Shown: positions 33,053 through 44,789 of the stretch, one piece after another
Position numbering within the stretch: position 1 is the first letter of the stretch
Layout of the letters: every line of letters starts with the position of its first letter
NCBI RefSeq assembly: GCF_943734655.1
Contig: NC_071353.1
Span: forward strand, 23,454,501 to 23,518,500
DNA: 64,000 nt
Origin: Sabethes cyaneus
Lineage: Eukaryota > Arthropoda > Insecta > Diptera > Culicidae
Direction of reading: 5' to 3'
The notes under the pieces: model-generated
What the model was told of the DNA's origin: nothing
Seen by the model: only the letters and a program-made list of their open reading frames with translations
The model's database searches: none
Position numbers and translations under genes: made by a program

Positions 33053-35279
33053 ATAATAATAATAATTTATTTACATAATAACAATACAAATAACCATCTA
33101 ATAGTTTTCAAAGTATGTATTACTACTCTACTAGTGAGAAAAATGCAATTTTGTTTCTTTCTTGAACTTATGAAATGATGTTTGTCTCTTTATTGCGTGA
33201 GGCAGGCTGTTCCACAGTCGTATAGCGCGATGTCTGAACGAGTCTCGCAAATTATTAGTTTCACACCATGGAAGTAGCAAGTTCAGCGTTCTAGGAAGTG
33301 TTGTTGTGGTAAAATATTCTTCTAAGTAGACTGGAGGGTGATTTAGTATTTTATACGTCATACTGCAAATTCTAAAATTTATATATTCCCTGTAACTACA
33401 ATCAAGAATCAATTTGGAAAAACTTGAAATGTGGTCAAATCTTCTTAATCCGTAAACAAATCTGGTAAGAGAATTGATAGCAAGTTGTAACTTACGAAAG
33501 TTTTCGTCTGTTGACTGAGCGAAAAGTACATCTCCATATTCGAATAGTGGAATTATTAGGGATCGTACAAGTTTTAATCTCATCTGCTGTGGAGTACAAT
33601 GTTTTAATGCTACCAAAGTGTGCAATGTAAAATAAACTTTTTGGCAGACCGCATTAGTTTGAGCCTTCCAATTCAGGTTGCTGTCCATGAAAATGCCAAG
33701 ATTTTTTACGACATCGGAGTAATTTACATTTTCACTACCCAGTTTGACAAGAGGAGCTTCATGTACATCCATGTGTCTTGTCCTAAAAATGATTGCTTGA
33801 GTCTTACGCGCATTTAGTTTGAGACCATTCGCATTGCTCCATTCAGTTATGTTTTGAATGTCTAGATTAACCATGTTGACAGTGTTCGGTAGTTCACTCA
33901 GTTTTCCCGATAAATATATTTGACAGTCATCGGCATACAAGTGTGACTGACAATAATTAATTTGATTAGGTAAGTCATTTATAAACATTGAGAAAAGTAA
34001 AGGACCTAAAATTGATCCTTGCGGTACACCACATCCAACACATAAAACGTCAGACTTAAGACCATTGAATTCAACATATTGTAGTCGATTAGATAGGTAA
34101 CTCAATATTAACCCAACTGCAGAATCGTGCAGCATAAAGTAACGTTTTTTGCAGAGTAACAGATGATCTATAGAATCAAATGCTTTACTGAAATCAAGCA
34201 ATACTAGTACAGTTATCATTTTCTTATCCAAAGCACATCGAATATCGTTATCGATTTTTATAAGAGCTGTTGTGGTGCTACAGTTTTTTCGATATCCTGA
34301 TTGAAAACGATAAAGTAATTCGTGCTCATTCAAATATTCATTCAGCTGATTTGAGAGAATCTTTTCGAAGATTTTTGAAAGCGCTGGAAGTATGCTAATA
34401 GGTCTGTAATCGATCTCGCTAGCGGGATTATCAATTTTTCCAATAGGAACAACTCGTGCCACTTTCCACAAGCTAGGAAAGGTTGATGATGTTATACTGA
34501 AATTGAAAAGGTCAGTTATGTAAGGAGCTATAATCGAGAAAGACATTTTCAAAATTCTGAGTGGAATTTCATCATTGCCAACAGAATCGCATGAAGCTGA
34601 AGAAATTTCTTTAAGAATCTCGTCTGATGTTACACAACGGAAAGAGAAACGTGCTATTGAATCGCTATCCGAAACTGTTTCTGCGAAAGAATGCGAAGCG
34701 TGATTAGAGACAAAAAAGGCGTTTAAACTAGCTGCCGTAACATTTGCGCAATCGGCTATAACTGCAGTACGTTTTAAACCAAGCTTTTTGATGTTATTCC
34801 ACAGTTTCTTTGACGGGAGGTTTATATCAAGTTGAGATGCAAAAAAATCCTTTTTCGCAAGCTTAATTTCTCGATTGGTTTTGTTTCTCAGTCGTGCAAA
34901 ATTGTTCCATTTTGCCTCATTACCCTTGTCTTTCTTCCAACATTCATAAGCTTCCGATCTGCTTTTGAAAAGCCTGCGAATATGAGAATTAATCCACGGT
35001 GTACTTGAGTCAGAGACAGTTTTCGTTTTCAAAGGCGCATGTTCTTGGATTACTGATTTGAGCGATCTATTAAGGATAGTCAGTTTATCATTGACATTAT
35101 CGCAATGATACATGAGATCCAAGTTTAAATGGCTAAGATCTAAAGTAAAAGCACCCCAGTCGATATTATTATAATCACGATACCAGTATTCTTCGGGTGG
35201 CCCTTTACTGTTTTTAGTACGATAATCAAAACATAACTAGTGGATAATTCTAGATTATTCATTTCGAGAAAGTTACATT
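33053..35279 (-). mobile_element. 5'-truncated non-LTR retrotransposon (CR1/jockey-type)
   Basis: The element runs on the minus strand. Its 3' end has AATAAA-like text and a (TTA)n tail at about 33053-33066. The RT frame is intact, but no apurinic-type endonuclease is readable upstream, and sequence beyond about 35280 (a (TCA)n run at 35288-35307) does not look like LINE. Target duplication was not identified. Confidence 0.85.
33131..35236 (-). CDS. reverse transcriptase ORF of the LINE
   Basis: The frame is open from just after a TAG at 35239-35237 to the stop at 33131-33133, about 700 codons; no ATG is clearly favoured, as expected for a truncated copy. Counting residues from the TTG at 35122: motif LDFSKAFDSIDH at about 308-318 (catalytic Asp), GVPQGSILGPLLFSMFINDL at about 365-384, and LYADD at about 394-398. 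The C-terminus carries the SFRHRAIRLWNSLPHAIK box found in CR1-like elements. N-terminal to the RT is the basic linker typical between endonuclease and RT. The product would copy LINE RNA at a chromosomal nick. The frame has no internal stop, suggesting a young insertion. The clade is inferred by motif memory. Confidence 0.88.
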   Translation of the reverse strand, partial: LCFDYRTKNSKGPPEEYWYRDYNNIDWGAFTLDLSHLNLDLMYHCDNVNDKLTILNRSLKSVIQEHAPLKTKTVSDSSTPWINSHIRRLFKSRSEAYECWKKDKGNEAKWNNFARLRNKTNREIKLAKKDFFASQLDINLPSKKLWNNIKKLGLKRTAVIADCANVTAASLNAFFVSNHASHSFAETVSDSDSIARFSFRCVTSDEILKEISSASCDSVGNDEIPLRILKMSFSIIAPYITDLFNFSITSSTFPSLWKVARVVPIGKIDNPASEIDYRPISILPALSKIFEKILSNQLNEYLNEHELLYRFQSGYRKNCSTTTALIKIDNDIRCALDKKMITVLVLLDFSKAFDSIDHLLLCKKRYFMLHDSAVGLILSYLSNRLQYVEFNGLKSDVLCVGCGVPQGSILGPLLFSMFINDLPNQINYCQSHLYADDCQIYLSGKLSELPNTVNMVNLDIQNITEWSNANGLKLNARKTQAIIFRTRHMDVHEAPLVKLGSENVNYSDVVKNLGIFMDSNLNWKAQTNAVCQKVYFTLHTLVALKHCTPQQMRLKLVRSLIIPLFEYGDVLFAQSTDENFRKLQLAINSLTRFVYGLRRFDHISSFSKLILDCSYREYINFRICSMTYKILNHPPVYLEEYFTTTTLPRTLNLLLPWCETNNLRDSFRHRAIRLWNSLPHAIKRQTSFHKFKKETKLHFSH

Positions 35280-35309
35280 GAACAATTTATCATCATCATC
35301 ATCATCAAC

Positions 35310-36456
35310 GTCATTGTCACGGGTGTTGAAATCCGTTTCATTGAATAAGTACATCCATGATCGGTGCAGCCCGTCGTAAACAGAAACAATTTAATTGACA
35401 CAATGTGATGTCATGACGGCATTGGAGGACAATTCGTTAAAACCCCGAACAAATTTATCCATTCAAACTGACAACCTGGCGTGGCGCCACAGACGATCAC
35501 CGATTCGGGAGGAGGTCCCCTACGGGCTGGCGACTCAAGCACAATTAAATTGACACACTTCAATTACAGCAGATTATAAATAATTTGAAGCTAAATCCTG
35601 CCACACGTACGGCCGTGGCACTGAGCCTTTGGGTACTGTACTAACGAAAAGACGTGACAGTACGACATGGCGTGAAATTCTACTTTCGGACACAGCCAAG
35701 CAGACTCACTCCACAGTTGAGATTATTGATAATCTTTTAATACCTTAAAAACATATAGGGTAAAGTGGTGCAGAAAGCACCGCTTAAGCAAAACATCATT
35801 TTGCAGAGCAACGGTGTGTTTGTTCCACGTTTTTCAATATCTAGAATACTTTGGGATCTTTTTTTACACTTACTCCTGGTGAAATTTCCAAACAAAAACC
35901 GGGATTTTTTGTAATTTTTGACGATTTTTAGCAATAGTCAAAATCATTATGTGGGGCAAAACGCCAAAACCTGTGGGCAAAACGCACCAAGGTTGCCCAG
36001 CCAGGCGTTAAACGCAACCAGCAAATTTACATATAATCGCATGTTGTATAAACTCCTAAAACTAGGCTTCCAAAATGGCGGAAGCGTTTGTTATAGCGTT
36101 GGTCCATACATTTGTTTGCTGGGATATAATGGTCCATATCTCAACATAATTGGCAATAAAATTTATTCATTTATTTGTCTTAAACAATGTACAATTAGGT
36201 TTAAGGCAAATGCTAAGTCCTATACAATACATAATATTACTACATTTTTAATAAATAATCTGAAACAAAAGATTTACTGCAAATTAAAAATATTTTATAA
36301 CTGTTCGATCCCGCTGTGGTGCATTCTACCCCTGTTTTGTATTTTGAAGTTTTTTGCAATTTATGTGAAAAAAATGCCTAGTTAATGCCGTTTTTGATGA
36401 ATCATCGAGTATGACAGTATATCAATTAGATAGACTGTATTTATTATGACATGAAG
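35310..36456. other. no gene recognised
   Basis: Contains AT-rich sequence and one open frame (35918-36385) without a domain. Partially inverted GTGGTGCA words near 35770 and 36315 hint at a degenerate TIR element but were not strong enough to call. Confidence 0.35.
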
Positions 36457-36474
36457 CCCCCCCCCCCCCCCCCC
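36457..36474 (+). repeat. poly-C run of 18
   Basis: Uninterrupted C at 36457-36474. Such runs are prone to length error and may form G-quadruplex or i-motif structures. Confidence 0.95.
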
Positions 36475-37016
36475 AACCGGTGCGTTCTGGACAGTCTTCC
36501 TCTAACACAAACGTGCAGCGTGCAGTAAATAGTTGAAAATGTAATTTTAGCATAAGCATTAAAGATGGAATTATCTAATCTACAAATTTAGGTTATAGCA
36601 TTTTGCTTTGTCGACTTATTAAAACCACGAGTACTTTCATGATGAATGATTATAAAAAGGAGCTTTCAAATTGACTATTGTCCATTTTGGGTAAAAGTTG
36701 CCAAACTTAACTCTACTGGTAATTTTGCATTGTCAATGCTCATAAAACCAATTATGAAACATTTTTTCAAATTGCTGAGTAGGATTTATCATAGCTACCT
36801 CTTATGCTAAAGTTCATTTCTATAATGACTTCAATCAAAGTCACGCTAACTTCAATTTGGAGTCTGAAAATGAATGACGCATGCCCCCAGCCGTTGAAGA
36901 TAATGAAACACTACAGTTTAGTTTTGTCTGGGTTTTTGACTGGATAATACCTATCGTGTGGAACCTGTTGCGAATCTGTGGGTGTTAAACAGACTCCATA
37001 GTAGTTCAATAGGTAC

Positions 37017-37064
37017 TGGAGTTGCTGGATAAAAGGCTTATAAGTCTGTTATCCAGCAACTCCA
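37017..37064. repeat. perfect hairpin, 16-bp stem and 16-nt loop
   Basis: TGGAGTTGCTGGATAA at 37017-37032 is exactly inverted at 37049-37064. It sits in sequence that looks repeat-derived. Confidence 0.85.
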
Positions 37065-37394
37065 ATCCCTAACTCATTGTAGTACCTGGTAGGATACGAG
37101 CAATCTTAGTAGAGGTCGGGTAACCAACCTCTGTGAAATCCAAGGTCGTATGCTGTTGGAGAAGGGAGCACTCATGCGATAGTCTATATGAACACCTGCA
37201 CTCCAGGTAAAGAGCGGCTCATGATAGCGTTGGGCCCTAATCAAGCGGTAGCATTAAGACCGAATGGATAACAGTCGTTCTGCTCTGCGGCAGAAACAAA
37301 GAGCGGTCACACAATATAACAATATCGTCGCCGAGGAAGTGTGTGATGAGTGTGTGGATGAATGAAGCAAATTAAGCTATTAGACTACCTAATA

Positions 37395-37480
37395 GAAGGT
37401 TGCGGCGGTAGTGTAAAGGAAACGCACTTGACCGGCAATCGAGAAACGTGAGTGCGATTGCTAACTGCCATTGCACAACT
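37395..37480 (+). repeat. possible tRNA-related SINE head
   Basis: GGCGGTAGTGTAAAGGAAAC followed about 45 bp later by GAGTGCGATTGC resembles an A box and a decayed B box. No tail or target duplication was found. Confidence 0.35.
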
Positions 37481-39689
37481 TAGACACTTACTCCCTTTAC
37501 AAAAAACAAAAAAAAAATATTTTTTTTCGACACGGAGTTGACATACTTTTAAAGCGAAGTTTTAAGGAAATTCCGAACGAAGAAAAACATCAAAAATACT
37601 GGTTTTCTGTCTTTCCAAAACCGGTATTTCATGAGGTAATTTCAACGATAAGTATTATTTCGAATATTGAATTTTTTCGTATACTGTTTTGAACTACCCA
37701 TAAAATAAAATTTTTCATTCACCATAAAAGTTGAAGCGTAGTAAAACCATATCCGATTAAATGCAACATATTTTTTATTTCTCATAGTTCCGTTTCACAC
37801 GGCAATGTTCAAATCCGGCGGCACTCTTTTATTTCGCTTTTTTGCTCCGAGACCGGCCATACATATACAAGTCTAGTCACTGCTGTCACAATCCCTCGTG
37901 CTATTGTACGATTTCTACCCGACACGGTGTCTCTGTCAAGCTTTTAATTATGGCGCCTGTAACTTGTGACACCCATTGGTTTCATTCGAGCAAAACAATG
38001 GAAAACAATAGAGACTGTGTACAGCAAACGACTCACACTTTAACGAGCATTCGTATGCATTCGGCTAGTTAGCTACTGGTGCAGCACGAGATATGTCATA
38101 CGCTATGGGATGACAATTATTCACACTTTCCAACGGATGCTCAGAACAGTCCCTCCAGTTTGTCCGACGGGCAGAACCTCTAAATTCTGACATTCTCAAC
38201 ATCTATAAAATGCTTATGGCACTATGACATTTATTAATATAAGACTCATTTGTAAAATTTATAAAATTGAATTTTTTGTTGCTCGTTTTGCTTGTATCGC
38301 TACATTAGAAAAACTAATCCATTTCATGATGAGATTATATTTTTCATCTAAATGGAAATAGATTACCTCCTACTTTAATCTATCTGAAACTACTCTAAAA
38401 ATGTAATCCACCCACCAGCACCCGAATGTAAAAACTACGAATAAATATGTGTTCAGCGTATGTACTTGGCCATTACCTTTCAGATCTTCGCCGACCACCG
38501 CTAGGTGGTACACGATTGAAAAAGGATGGATTCGTGATGGTTCGCCATACTGTGGTTTGGTACCCATTTGGCCAGTCGCCCATTTTTTGTATTTGTGAAT
38601 TATTGAATTTTTGCTTTGCGGCTCACTGTATTCCAATCGCCTGGCCACAACCCACAAACGAAATGCAAATGATGCCAAAAAGTGGTAACCGGTTGAACTT
38701 ACCACGGGAAAATGTGTACCAATCTGAAAAGAAAAACAGAAAAAAGTACGATTATTAACCTAGTGTTTGCTTCGGGAATACACAATTACGGTATAATGAG
38801 CAAACATTGAACTCGTATCCGTCAATTTATGCCCATGGCTTTCAACCGAAAGCTGCAATCGAAATTTTTATAACCAAACCCAACTCTAGTCCTTCATCTG
38901 TCAAATAGATGGTTTTGGAAGCTACACTTCACGAAAATAAACAAATCTTTCTTCTAGGCATTCCTTCGCAACCATTTCATCCTAATTCCATCGACTCATC
39001 TTGTGTCGCCCCGAAAAACCGAGCCTGCTGCTGAAATGTGCCTGTCACTTGCCTGTCTGATGAATTTGGAAGACATCTTTTGTTTCTTGTTCTACCCCAC
39101 CCACAGCAGCACCCCATCGTCATCGGGCTGACAGTTTGACTTCTCCAGGCTTAAGTCGGAAGAATATTTTCCCCAAACGACAAAAAAAAAGAAATTAACC
39201 ATGCCGCACCTAAATAAAAATAACAAAAGCCAACCTTAAACAAAGGCCGATCCCCCACCCCGCTCCACCAGCCCTCTGCATGCTAAATAATCCCGGATGC
39301 CACCATTCGGCTGGGACATCAATTGAATCCGCCTTCGCAAGAGCAAATCCGAGGCAATGATTCAAAATGAAATTTCATTTGGGCTTTCTTTTTGTGCCGT
39401 TACGTTGTGCTGACACTGCTTCTATGCCGGCAGATTTAAAGATTACCCGGCTTTCTGTTCTATTGTAATGCGCCACCAGCCATTCTGCCATTTTAGCTAC
39501 TCGCTTTCAGGTTTGCGTTTTACTCATTACACTGGTTTACAAATTTACCTGAGAATGGCAGTTTACGGTCTTGACAAAAATGTGTCAAAGTTGCATAGCG
39601 ATAATATTGTCAAGTTTATTATGTAAATATGTTAATTAGTTTAAAAATTAACACATTTTAATTTTTTCAAATGATTAACAGATTGATTT
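37481..39689. other. no gene recognised
   Basis: The segment 38440-39550 is unique-looking, moderately GC-rich intergenic sequence; the rest is AT-rich. Open frames here have no recognised motifs. Confidence 0.35.
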
Positions 39690-40207
39690 TTCGATCATTC
39701 CAAAAAATCGAAAAATGCTAGCATAACGAAAGGTTTTGAGCGTTCCTAACTAAGAGGTTTCCCGATCGATTTTCAATATATTTGCGCCGATCGATCGAAA
39801 AATCTTCTACGCATCGACTACAGCAAAGAAAACTATTGATTTAGAGTGCGCAGTATTGAAAATTTAAAAATAATAAAGCATTGTCCAGCTGGAAATCCTC
39901 GCTTCGTGATTAGTTAGAAAAGACGTCATCAAAGTTTTCAGTGTTTTTAGAAAAAAAACGACAGAATTTCCTTATCCCAACAGGTCGCAAATTCTTTACG
40001 AGATTAAACCTAGACAAATTTGACGTCTCTGCTGGGGAACTACACGAGAAAAAATAGCAAAACCCCCTCATCCCAACAGGTCGAAGATATTTTAACGTAC
40101 GACGATTAAACCTAGACCAACTTGATGTCTGTGTTAGGGAAGTGTACCAGCAAAAGTGACAAAAGTGTCCTCGTCTCAAAACGTCGAATATTCTTTACGA
40201 CGATTAA

Positions 40208-40787
40208 TACCCATATTCTGTATTTCGAACGAGCTGAAATATTTCGTTCGACTTGGTAAATCCCATCCCGTATTTCATTCGAGTTGTTTTCGTTTTCGAA
40301 AAGCTTTCGTTCGAGCCACTGTTTTATCGAACATCTCTCGTTCGAGCCCGGTCAAACGTCAAACGCATTTTTGTTTTCGTTCGTGCCATTTTTGTTTCGC
40401 GCGGTCATAAATGAAATTATTAAAAAATAATTATTAAATTATCAAAGTTATCAAACTAGAAAAAGTTTCTATTTAGGAACAAGTGTAAAAAGAAGGAAGG
40501 TTTTCTGAGTAAAAGTTTGTTCAACTGTGTGGTAAAATTGCTGCGATTGTCTTCAAAGGTCTGCTGGATCGCGAAGATGTAAGTTTGTTTTTATCCTTAT
40601 TTTCTTATAAAATTTATTTATTTATTTTCTACTCTAGGGAAAAAGTCAAAAACAAAACAACAACTAAACAACAATTTGAGCGAATGATAGAATTACTGGA
40701 GCAAGAGCCGGACATCGCTAAAGGATGGTACCGAGGAAATTCAGGAATTTCGAAACATAACTTCGTTCGAAATACAGAATAGGGGTG
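40208..40787 (+). mobile_element. nested PIF/Harbinger-like non-autonomous element with TAA duplication
   Basis: The left end TACCCATATTCTGTATTTCG and the inverted right end ACACCCCTATTCTGTATTTC match, continuing through GAACGA. TAA flanks both ends (40205-40207 and 40788-40790). Length is 580 bp. The inside carries a short frame resembling a Myb/SANT-like or MADF-like domain. Confidence 0.85.
40639..40782 (+). pseudogene. Myb/SANT-like (MADF-like) fragment inside the nested element
   Basis: After a plausible 3' splice site (TTTCTACTCTAG at 40627-40638) one frame reads TKQQFERMIELLEQEPDIAK then GWYRG, similar to the start of Myb/SANT-like or Zeste-like DNA-binding domains that accompany Harbinger transposases. 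A plausible donor (GATGTAAGT) lies at about 40578. It is cut off by the right TIR. Harbinger origin is inference. Confidence 0.5.
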
Positions 40788-41429
40788 TAAATTTGATGTC
40801 TCTGCTTGGGAAGTACGTCAGAAAATGTAACCAAACTCCCTCATCCCTGTTGGTCGAATATTTTTGCGTACGACGATTAATCCTAAGCCAATTTGATATC
40901 TGTGTTGGAAAAGTGCGTTCAGCTGTAGTGTTCGGATGTAATATGATTCTATATGTACGTGTTATATGTAACACGTTATATGTATGCCATTTCATTGGAA
41001 GAGTAGTGAAAAGAGAAATATTATATTGTGGTAAAGATGTGCTACTGATAAAAATGGATCGAATTAGTAAAATTTCTTCAACGTGAGGGAAGGGTTGGTA
41101 ATAAAAACAATCTTGGATTTCTATAAGGTCACAGCAGTAGTTTTATACTTGATTTTCTTAAATTGTTTATAAACGCACAGTTTCGACAGGGCAATTATAA
41201 TGCTATCTCGTGGTTTGGTTCAAAGATCTTTATACAAAAAAGCCTTGCGCTTGAACATCTTTCAAAGACACGACCGTTCTTAATCGACAGACTTCGTAAC
41301 CGACTTTCAAAGTACAGAACGGGACTTCCCAACAAACATGTTTGTTGAATAACAGCTTAACAAGCGCTTGTTTACTGGATATTAGCTGTATAATGATCGA
41401 ATAAACTGCTTTTCAAATAGCAGCAGCAC

Positions 41430-41500
41430 CTAGTCAAGATTCAAACATACGACTGGCTTGTTAGACCAATATCGTACCTTGAAGCTTACTGGGTGATAAA
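41430..41500 (-). repeat. SINE head fragment, minus strand
   Basis: The inverted text matches the SINE head: CAAGATTCAAACATACGACT, then GGCTTGTTAGACCAATATCG. It lies about 45 bp left of the TIR element. Confidence 0.75.
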
Positions 41501-41545
41501 TGTCTTAAGGGAGCATGAACGACTAAAATTTTTGAAAAAATCATT

Positions 41546-42417
41546 ACCGTCATCCGGGGATACTTGCAACACCCGGGTTACTTGCAACATTTTTGCGCAT
41601 CGCGCTTTGGACAGTTCTATCACATTCGTTTGTTAACATAACCATTTGTAGTCAATGGGGTTTTAAAGAAAGGACGTTTACCTATTGTTTAGTTAAGTTT
41701 AATCCATTACATCATTGATGTGCTTGTTTTTATACGATTGGAAAGTAATTTCACTTTCAGAGTAAGAAAAATGGATACGCAAAGTTGCGTCAGTGCATTG
41801 ACATGAAATTATTTTTTATCGTTTGGTTCCTGTACACAATTAGTACATCATATAAGCTAACAAATAGCAACTTTTAGCTTTATTTATATTTTGAACTTGT
41901 GGAAGTAACGATGAATTCGTGTTGTTACTTCCAATATGGCGCGACTTGCAGCACTTGTAAAATAGATAATTATAGCAATAGACAGTATGTTAACAGTATG
42001 TTTGCAACTGTACGATGTTATTTTGTCTACTGCCATCTCCAGGAAAATTAAAATTGTGAAAAATTCCTCGACAAAATTGGAAAACGAATCATGCCTTCAA
42101 TATCACTTGTTTTACTAGAAATATACTCAGAATATCTAAAAACTCTCATTCGCGATTTGAAATCAAATTTAAAATCATAAGAAACGCAAAATCAGAAAAG
42201 TGTTGGAAGTAACCCCGTTTAATGGGTAACTTGCAACACCCCTATTTTTGGTTCATTCTACAGGCTCATTTAGTTGATAATTTTTCTCATAATCATAAAT
42301 CAAAAGTACTGACCACTATACAAGTTTTGGCTACTTACACTTGGATCCAAACAATACACTTCGAAAGTTATACCAAGTCAAAGTTCAAAAGTGTTGCAAG
42401 TATCCCCGGATGACGGT
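41546..42417. mobile_element. TIR element with TACTTGCAAC ends and ATT or TA duplication
   Basis: The left end ACCGTCATCCGGGGATACTT (then GCAACAC) is exactly inverted at the right end over 27 bp. ATT lies on both sides (41543-41545 and 42418-42420); TA is an equally possible reading. A second GGGTTACTTGCAACA word lies just inside the left end, and another near 42225. Length is 872 bp with no transposase. Confidence 0.9.
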
Positions 42418-43506
42418 ATTTTTTTTATTTCAGATTTTAATTCTGCAGTCTTTTTCGCTTATTTTGATACTAATTTCGTAATGGTCCGACAACGGGAAGT
42501 GGCTGAAAAACGATCATATACATAAGCATTCCAGTGTGGCGTGGAACAACTTCAGCGGAATAAAACGCCGCTCCTGGAAAACCACGATTTACAAACTTTA
42601 TGTGCCTTTTTCTAAGAAACTACACAACGTATTGGAACAAACTTTTTTTTTGTTTTGTTGGTAGTAGCTTGGCGAAGGCTTTTATAACTTTTGAGTGTCG
42701 TAAATAAAACACAGCTTGAGAAAAACGAAAAAGAAGAATAAAAGATGGCTGAAAAAATAAAATGTTGTCTTCTTTTTCTTTTTTCCCTTCGAAAAACAAC
42801 AAGTAGGGCACGGGAGGGTATTTTCAGCCCATTAAGGTGAAGGTCGTCAGAGGCCAGCTGCTTTTTTATTGATTTCAGTACTTGTTTTCACTATCGTTTT
42901 GTTTATGCTAAGTTGCTAGTAGTTGGTAATAATCTGTTATGAACAATTATGAAACGTAGAATCGCGTATCTATTTTTGCTGTTGAACTAAATCCGACAGT
43001 AATTCTATCACATAAAATGTTGTTTACGATGAATTTTATTATCCGAGAATTTTATAAGCATATTTTCGATACTTTACCGTTAATTTAATGGTGAAAATTA
43101 TTGGCCAATTTCACGCTCAACGTAAATATGGCATCACTCCCGTTTCCTTGGTAACGTATCAACAATGACGGTCGCGTATTCGGAATTGCAATCGAAACGA
43201 AGTAAACTTTTTCATATAAATTCTAGTGAACAGTTTGGGCAAAATCATTGTAATATCTTACCAGATAACTGTTTGGGTGGTAAATCAAAGTTTTCTGTGT
43301 TTCAAGTTAAGTTTTGCGAGTGATGTGATGAATGGAACGGCCGAAAAAAATTTAAGAAAAATCGACGGCGAAAAGGTGAAAATATAGTGATGAATTTTAA
43401 TTGGGCAGAAATCTCAGTATTTAGTGTAAGTTATGCCCTAAAAAGTAATAAAACCTATAGAATGCAATGTTTAGTGCTTCGAGTTGCAAGATCTGATTAT
43501 GGCTAG
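42418..43506. other. no feature recognised
   Basis: AT-rich sequence; no gene or named repeat. Confidence 0.35.
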
Positions 43507-43698
43507 CACACACTTAACAAAAAGCACCGAATTCGGTAAAATTTCACCGAAATCTAAACAGCTAAACGTTCGGTAAAAATTTCGATGGTGCCAATCGACG
43601 TTTACAGATTATTAGTAATGTTTGGTGCAATAAAAAATTTTACCGAACGTTCAGCTGTTTAGATTTCGGTAAATTTTACCGAATCGTTTAAGTGTGCA
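43507..43698. mobile_element. foldback MITE, about 192 bp
   Basis: The left arm GCACACACTTAAC...ATTCGGTAAAATTT, ACCGAAATCTAAACAGCT, AACGTTCGGTAAAAATTT is inverted on the right with few changes (ACCGAACGTTCAGCTGTTTA, then GATTTCGGTAAATTTTACCG and TTAAGTGTGC). Arms of about 75 bp surround a centre of about 40 bp. Inside each arm ATTCGGTAAAATTT/ACCGAA is itself self-complementary. Confidence 0.88.
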
Positions 43699-44369
43699 GG
43701 TTAGTTGGACTAATTTTATTTTTTTGGAATGGTTTCCCGAGTCTGTGGAAGTCTGTTGATACACTGAAGAAGGGAAGGGAAGGGTGATATTCGGTGTCAT
43801 ACTGACTGCCATCAATGGACTCTGACGACCTTGTCCTTAAGCGATGGCATCTATTTTTTCGGCCCATGGCCTAGTTCTAGTTGAAGAACAGGTAGTTTTG
43901 ACGTTCTTTGAATAAAAAATAGTAGATTACTTACAGTCTTGAGAAAATAGTTATAACATAATAAAATTGTATGTCGGCAAAGTATTTTTATTGGCGAAAA
44001 AAGAGGCAAATGGGTTGAATTTAGAAACCTGCTGAAAATACCCTCCCGTACTACTGGGCTGTAAACAGTGTGTTGGGAAGATGTGAATACCCAGTGATTC
44101 ATATCTTTTCTCTTCCGCTGGGTTTACTAGGAGAAGTTAGTCCGTTTATGTGCCTAAATATGCACAATTCTCTTCTAGATTATAGGATCACAACATTCAG
44201 TTGAGTACAATTTTTTGTGTTAACTTTTTCAACCAGTATCTAGTTAGTTAATTAACATGTTTCTCTGTGTTATTTATTGAATGTTCACTATGCAAAGCAC
44301 TGGAGCAGTGGAGCACAGACCCTTTTACTTTTTCATAGTAACGTAAAGGACGTTTTTTGTTCTTATTTT

Positions 44370-44610
44370 TGACGCAGAACTACGTCTTCCCGCAGGGTGT
44401 CAATCCAAAATTTGGATTCAAGCCAGCGCACAATGGGCAGAAACAAGCTCGTAATCCCAAGAATTAGAAGCCGCTGGTTGGAAATCTTACAAAATACCTA
44501 TTCCTATGTAAAAAAATTCAGAAAATCGATTGCTGATGGTTTCATCCTGCGCAGACTTCGGGAAGTGTTCCGTTTTACCCTATTTTCCCCAAAAATCAGG
44601 ATAAAAGCTA
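44370..44610 (+). repeat. fragment of the palindrome-tipped repeat family, left end
   Basis: TGACGCAGAACTACGTC at 44370-44386 is followed by TTCCCGCAGGGTGTCAATCC, parallel to the left end of copy B and to the inverted end at 2374. Confidence 0.75.
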
Positions 44611-44789
44611 ATTAAACAATATAAAAATTTGTTTGGCGCTCGTGAAACGAACTTAAATAGCTTCCAAATGTTGTCAAAACATCAGAAGAAACAAATCCCA
44701 TCCATTCCATACTGTGCGAAATGCAAGAATAGTCTATTTTGCCCAATCCTCGCCCCCCCCCCATACACAAAGATAACCTAATTAAAGCG

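Larger units (their letters stand above)
39940..40920 (+). repeat. tandem repeat of about 85-95 bp units inside copy A
   Basis: Units carry TCCCAACAGGTCG, a ATTCTTTACGA stretch, GATTAAACCTAGACCAA and TTTGATGTCTGTGTTAGGGA. Three units lie before the insertion at 40208 and about one and a half after it. Confidence 0.8.
39690..41170 (+). mobile_element. palindrome-tipped repeat family, copy A, split by a nested insertion
   Basis: From CCAAAAAATCGAAAAATGC onward the sequence follows copy B (49081 on): a GATCGATCGAAAAATCTTCT block, then tandem units containing ATTAAACCTAGACCAA and TTTGATGTCTGTGTTGGGGA-like text, then a GGTAATAAAAACAATCTT segment. The terminal palindrome is missing on the left. 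A 580-bp insertion splits the tandem units. Confidence 0.8.

Noticed and set aside
35760..36330. TIR element with GTGGTGCA ends
   Set aside because: Only short words match in inverted orientation and the flanks give no target duplication.
39940..40210. CRISPR-like alternation of repeats and spacers
   Set aside because: The 85-95 bp units are contiguous and the organism is an insect; this is a minisatellite inside a transposable element.
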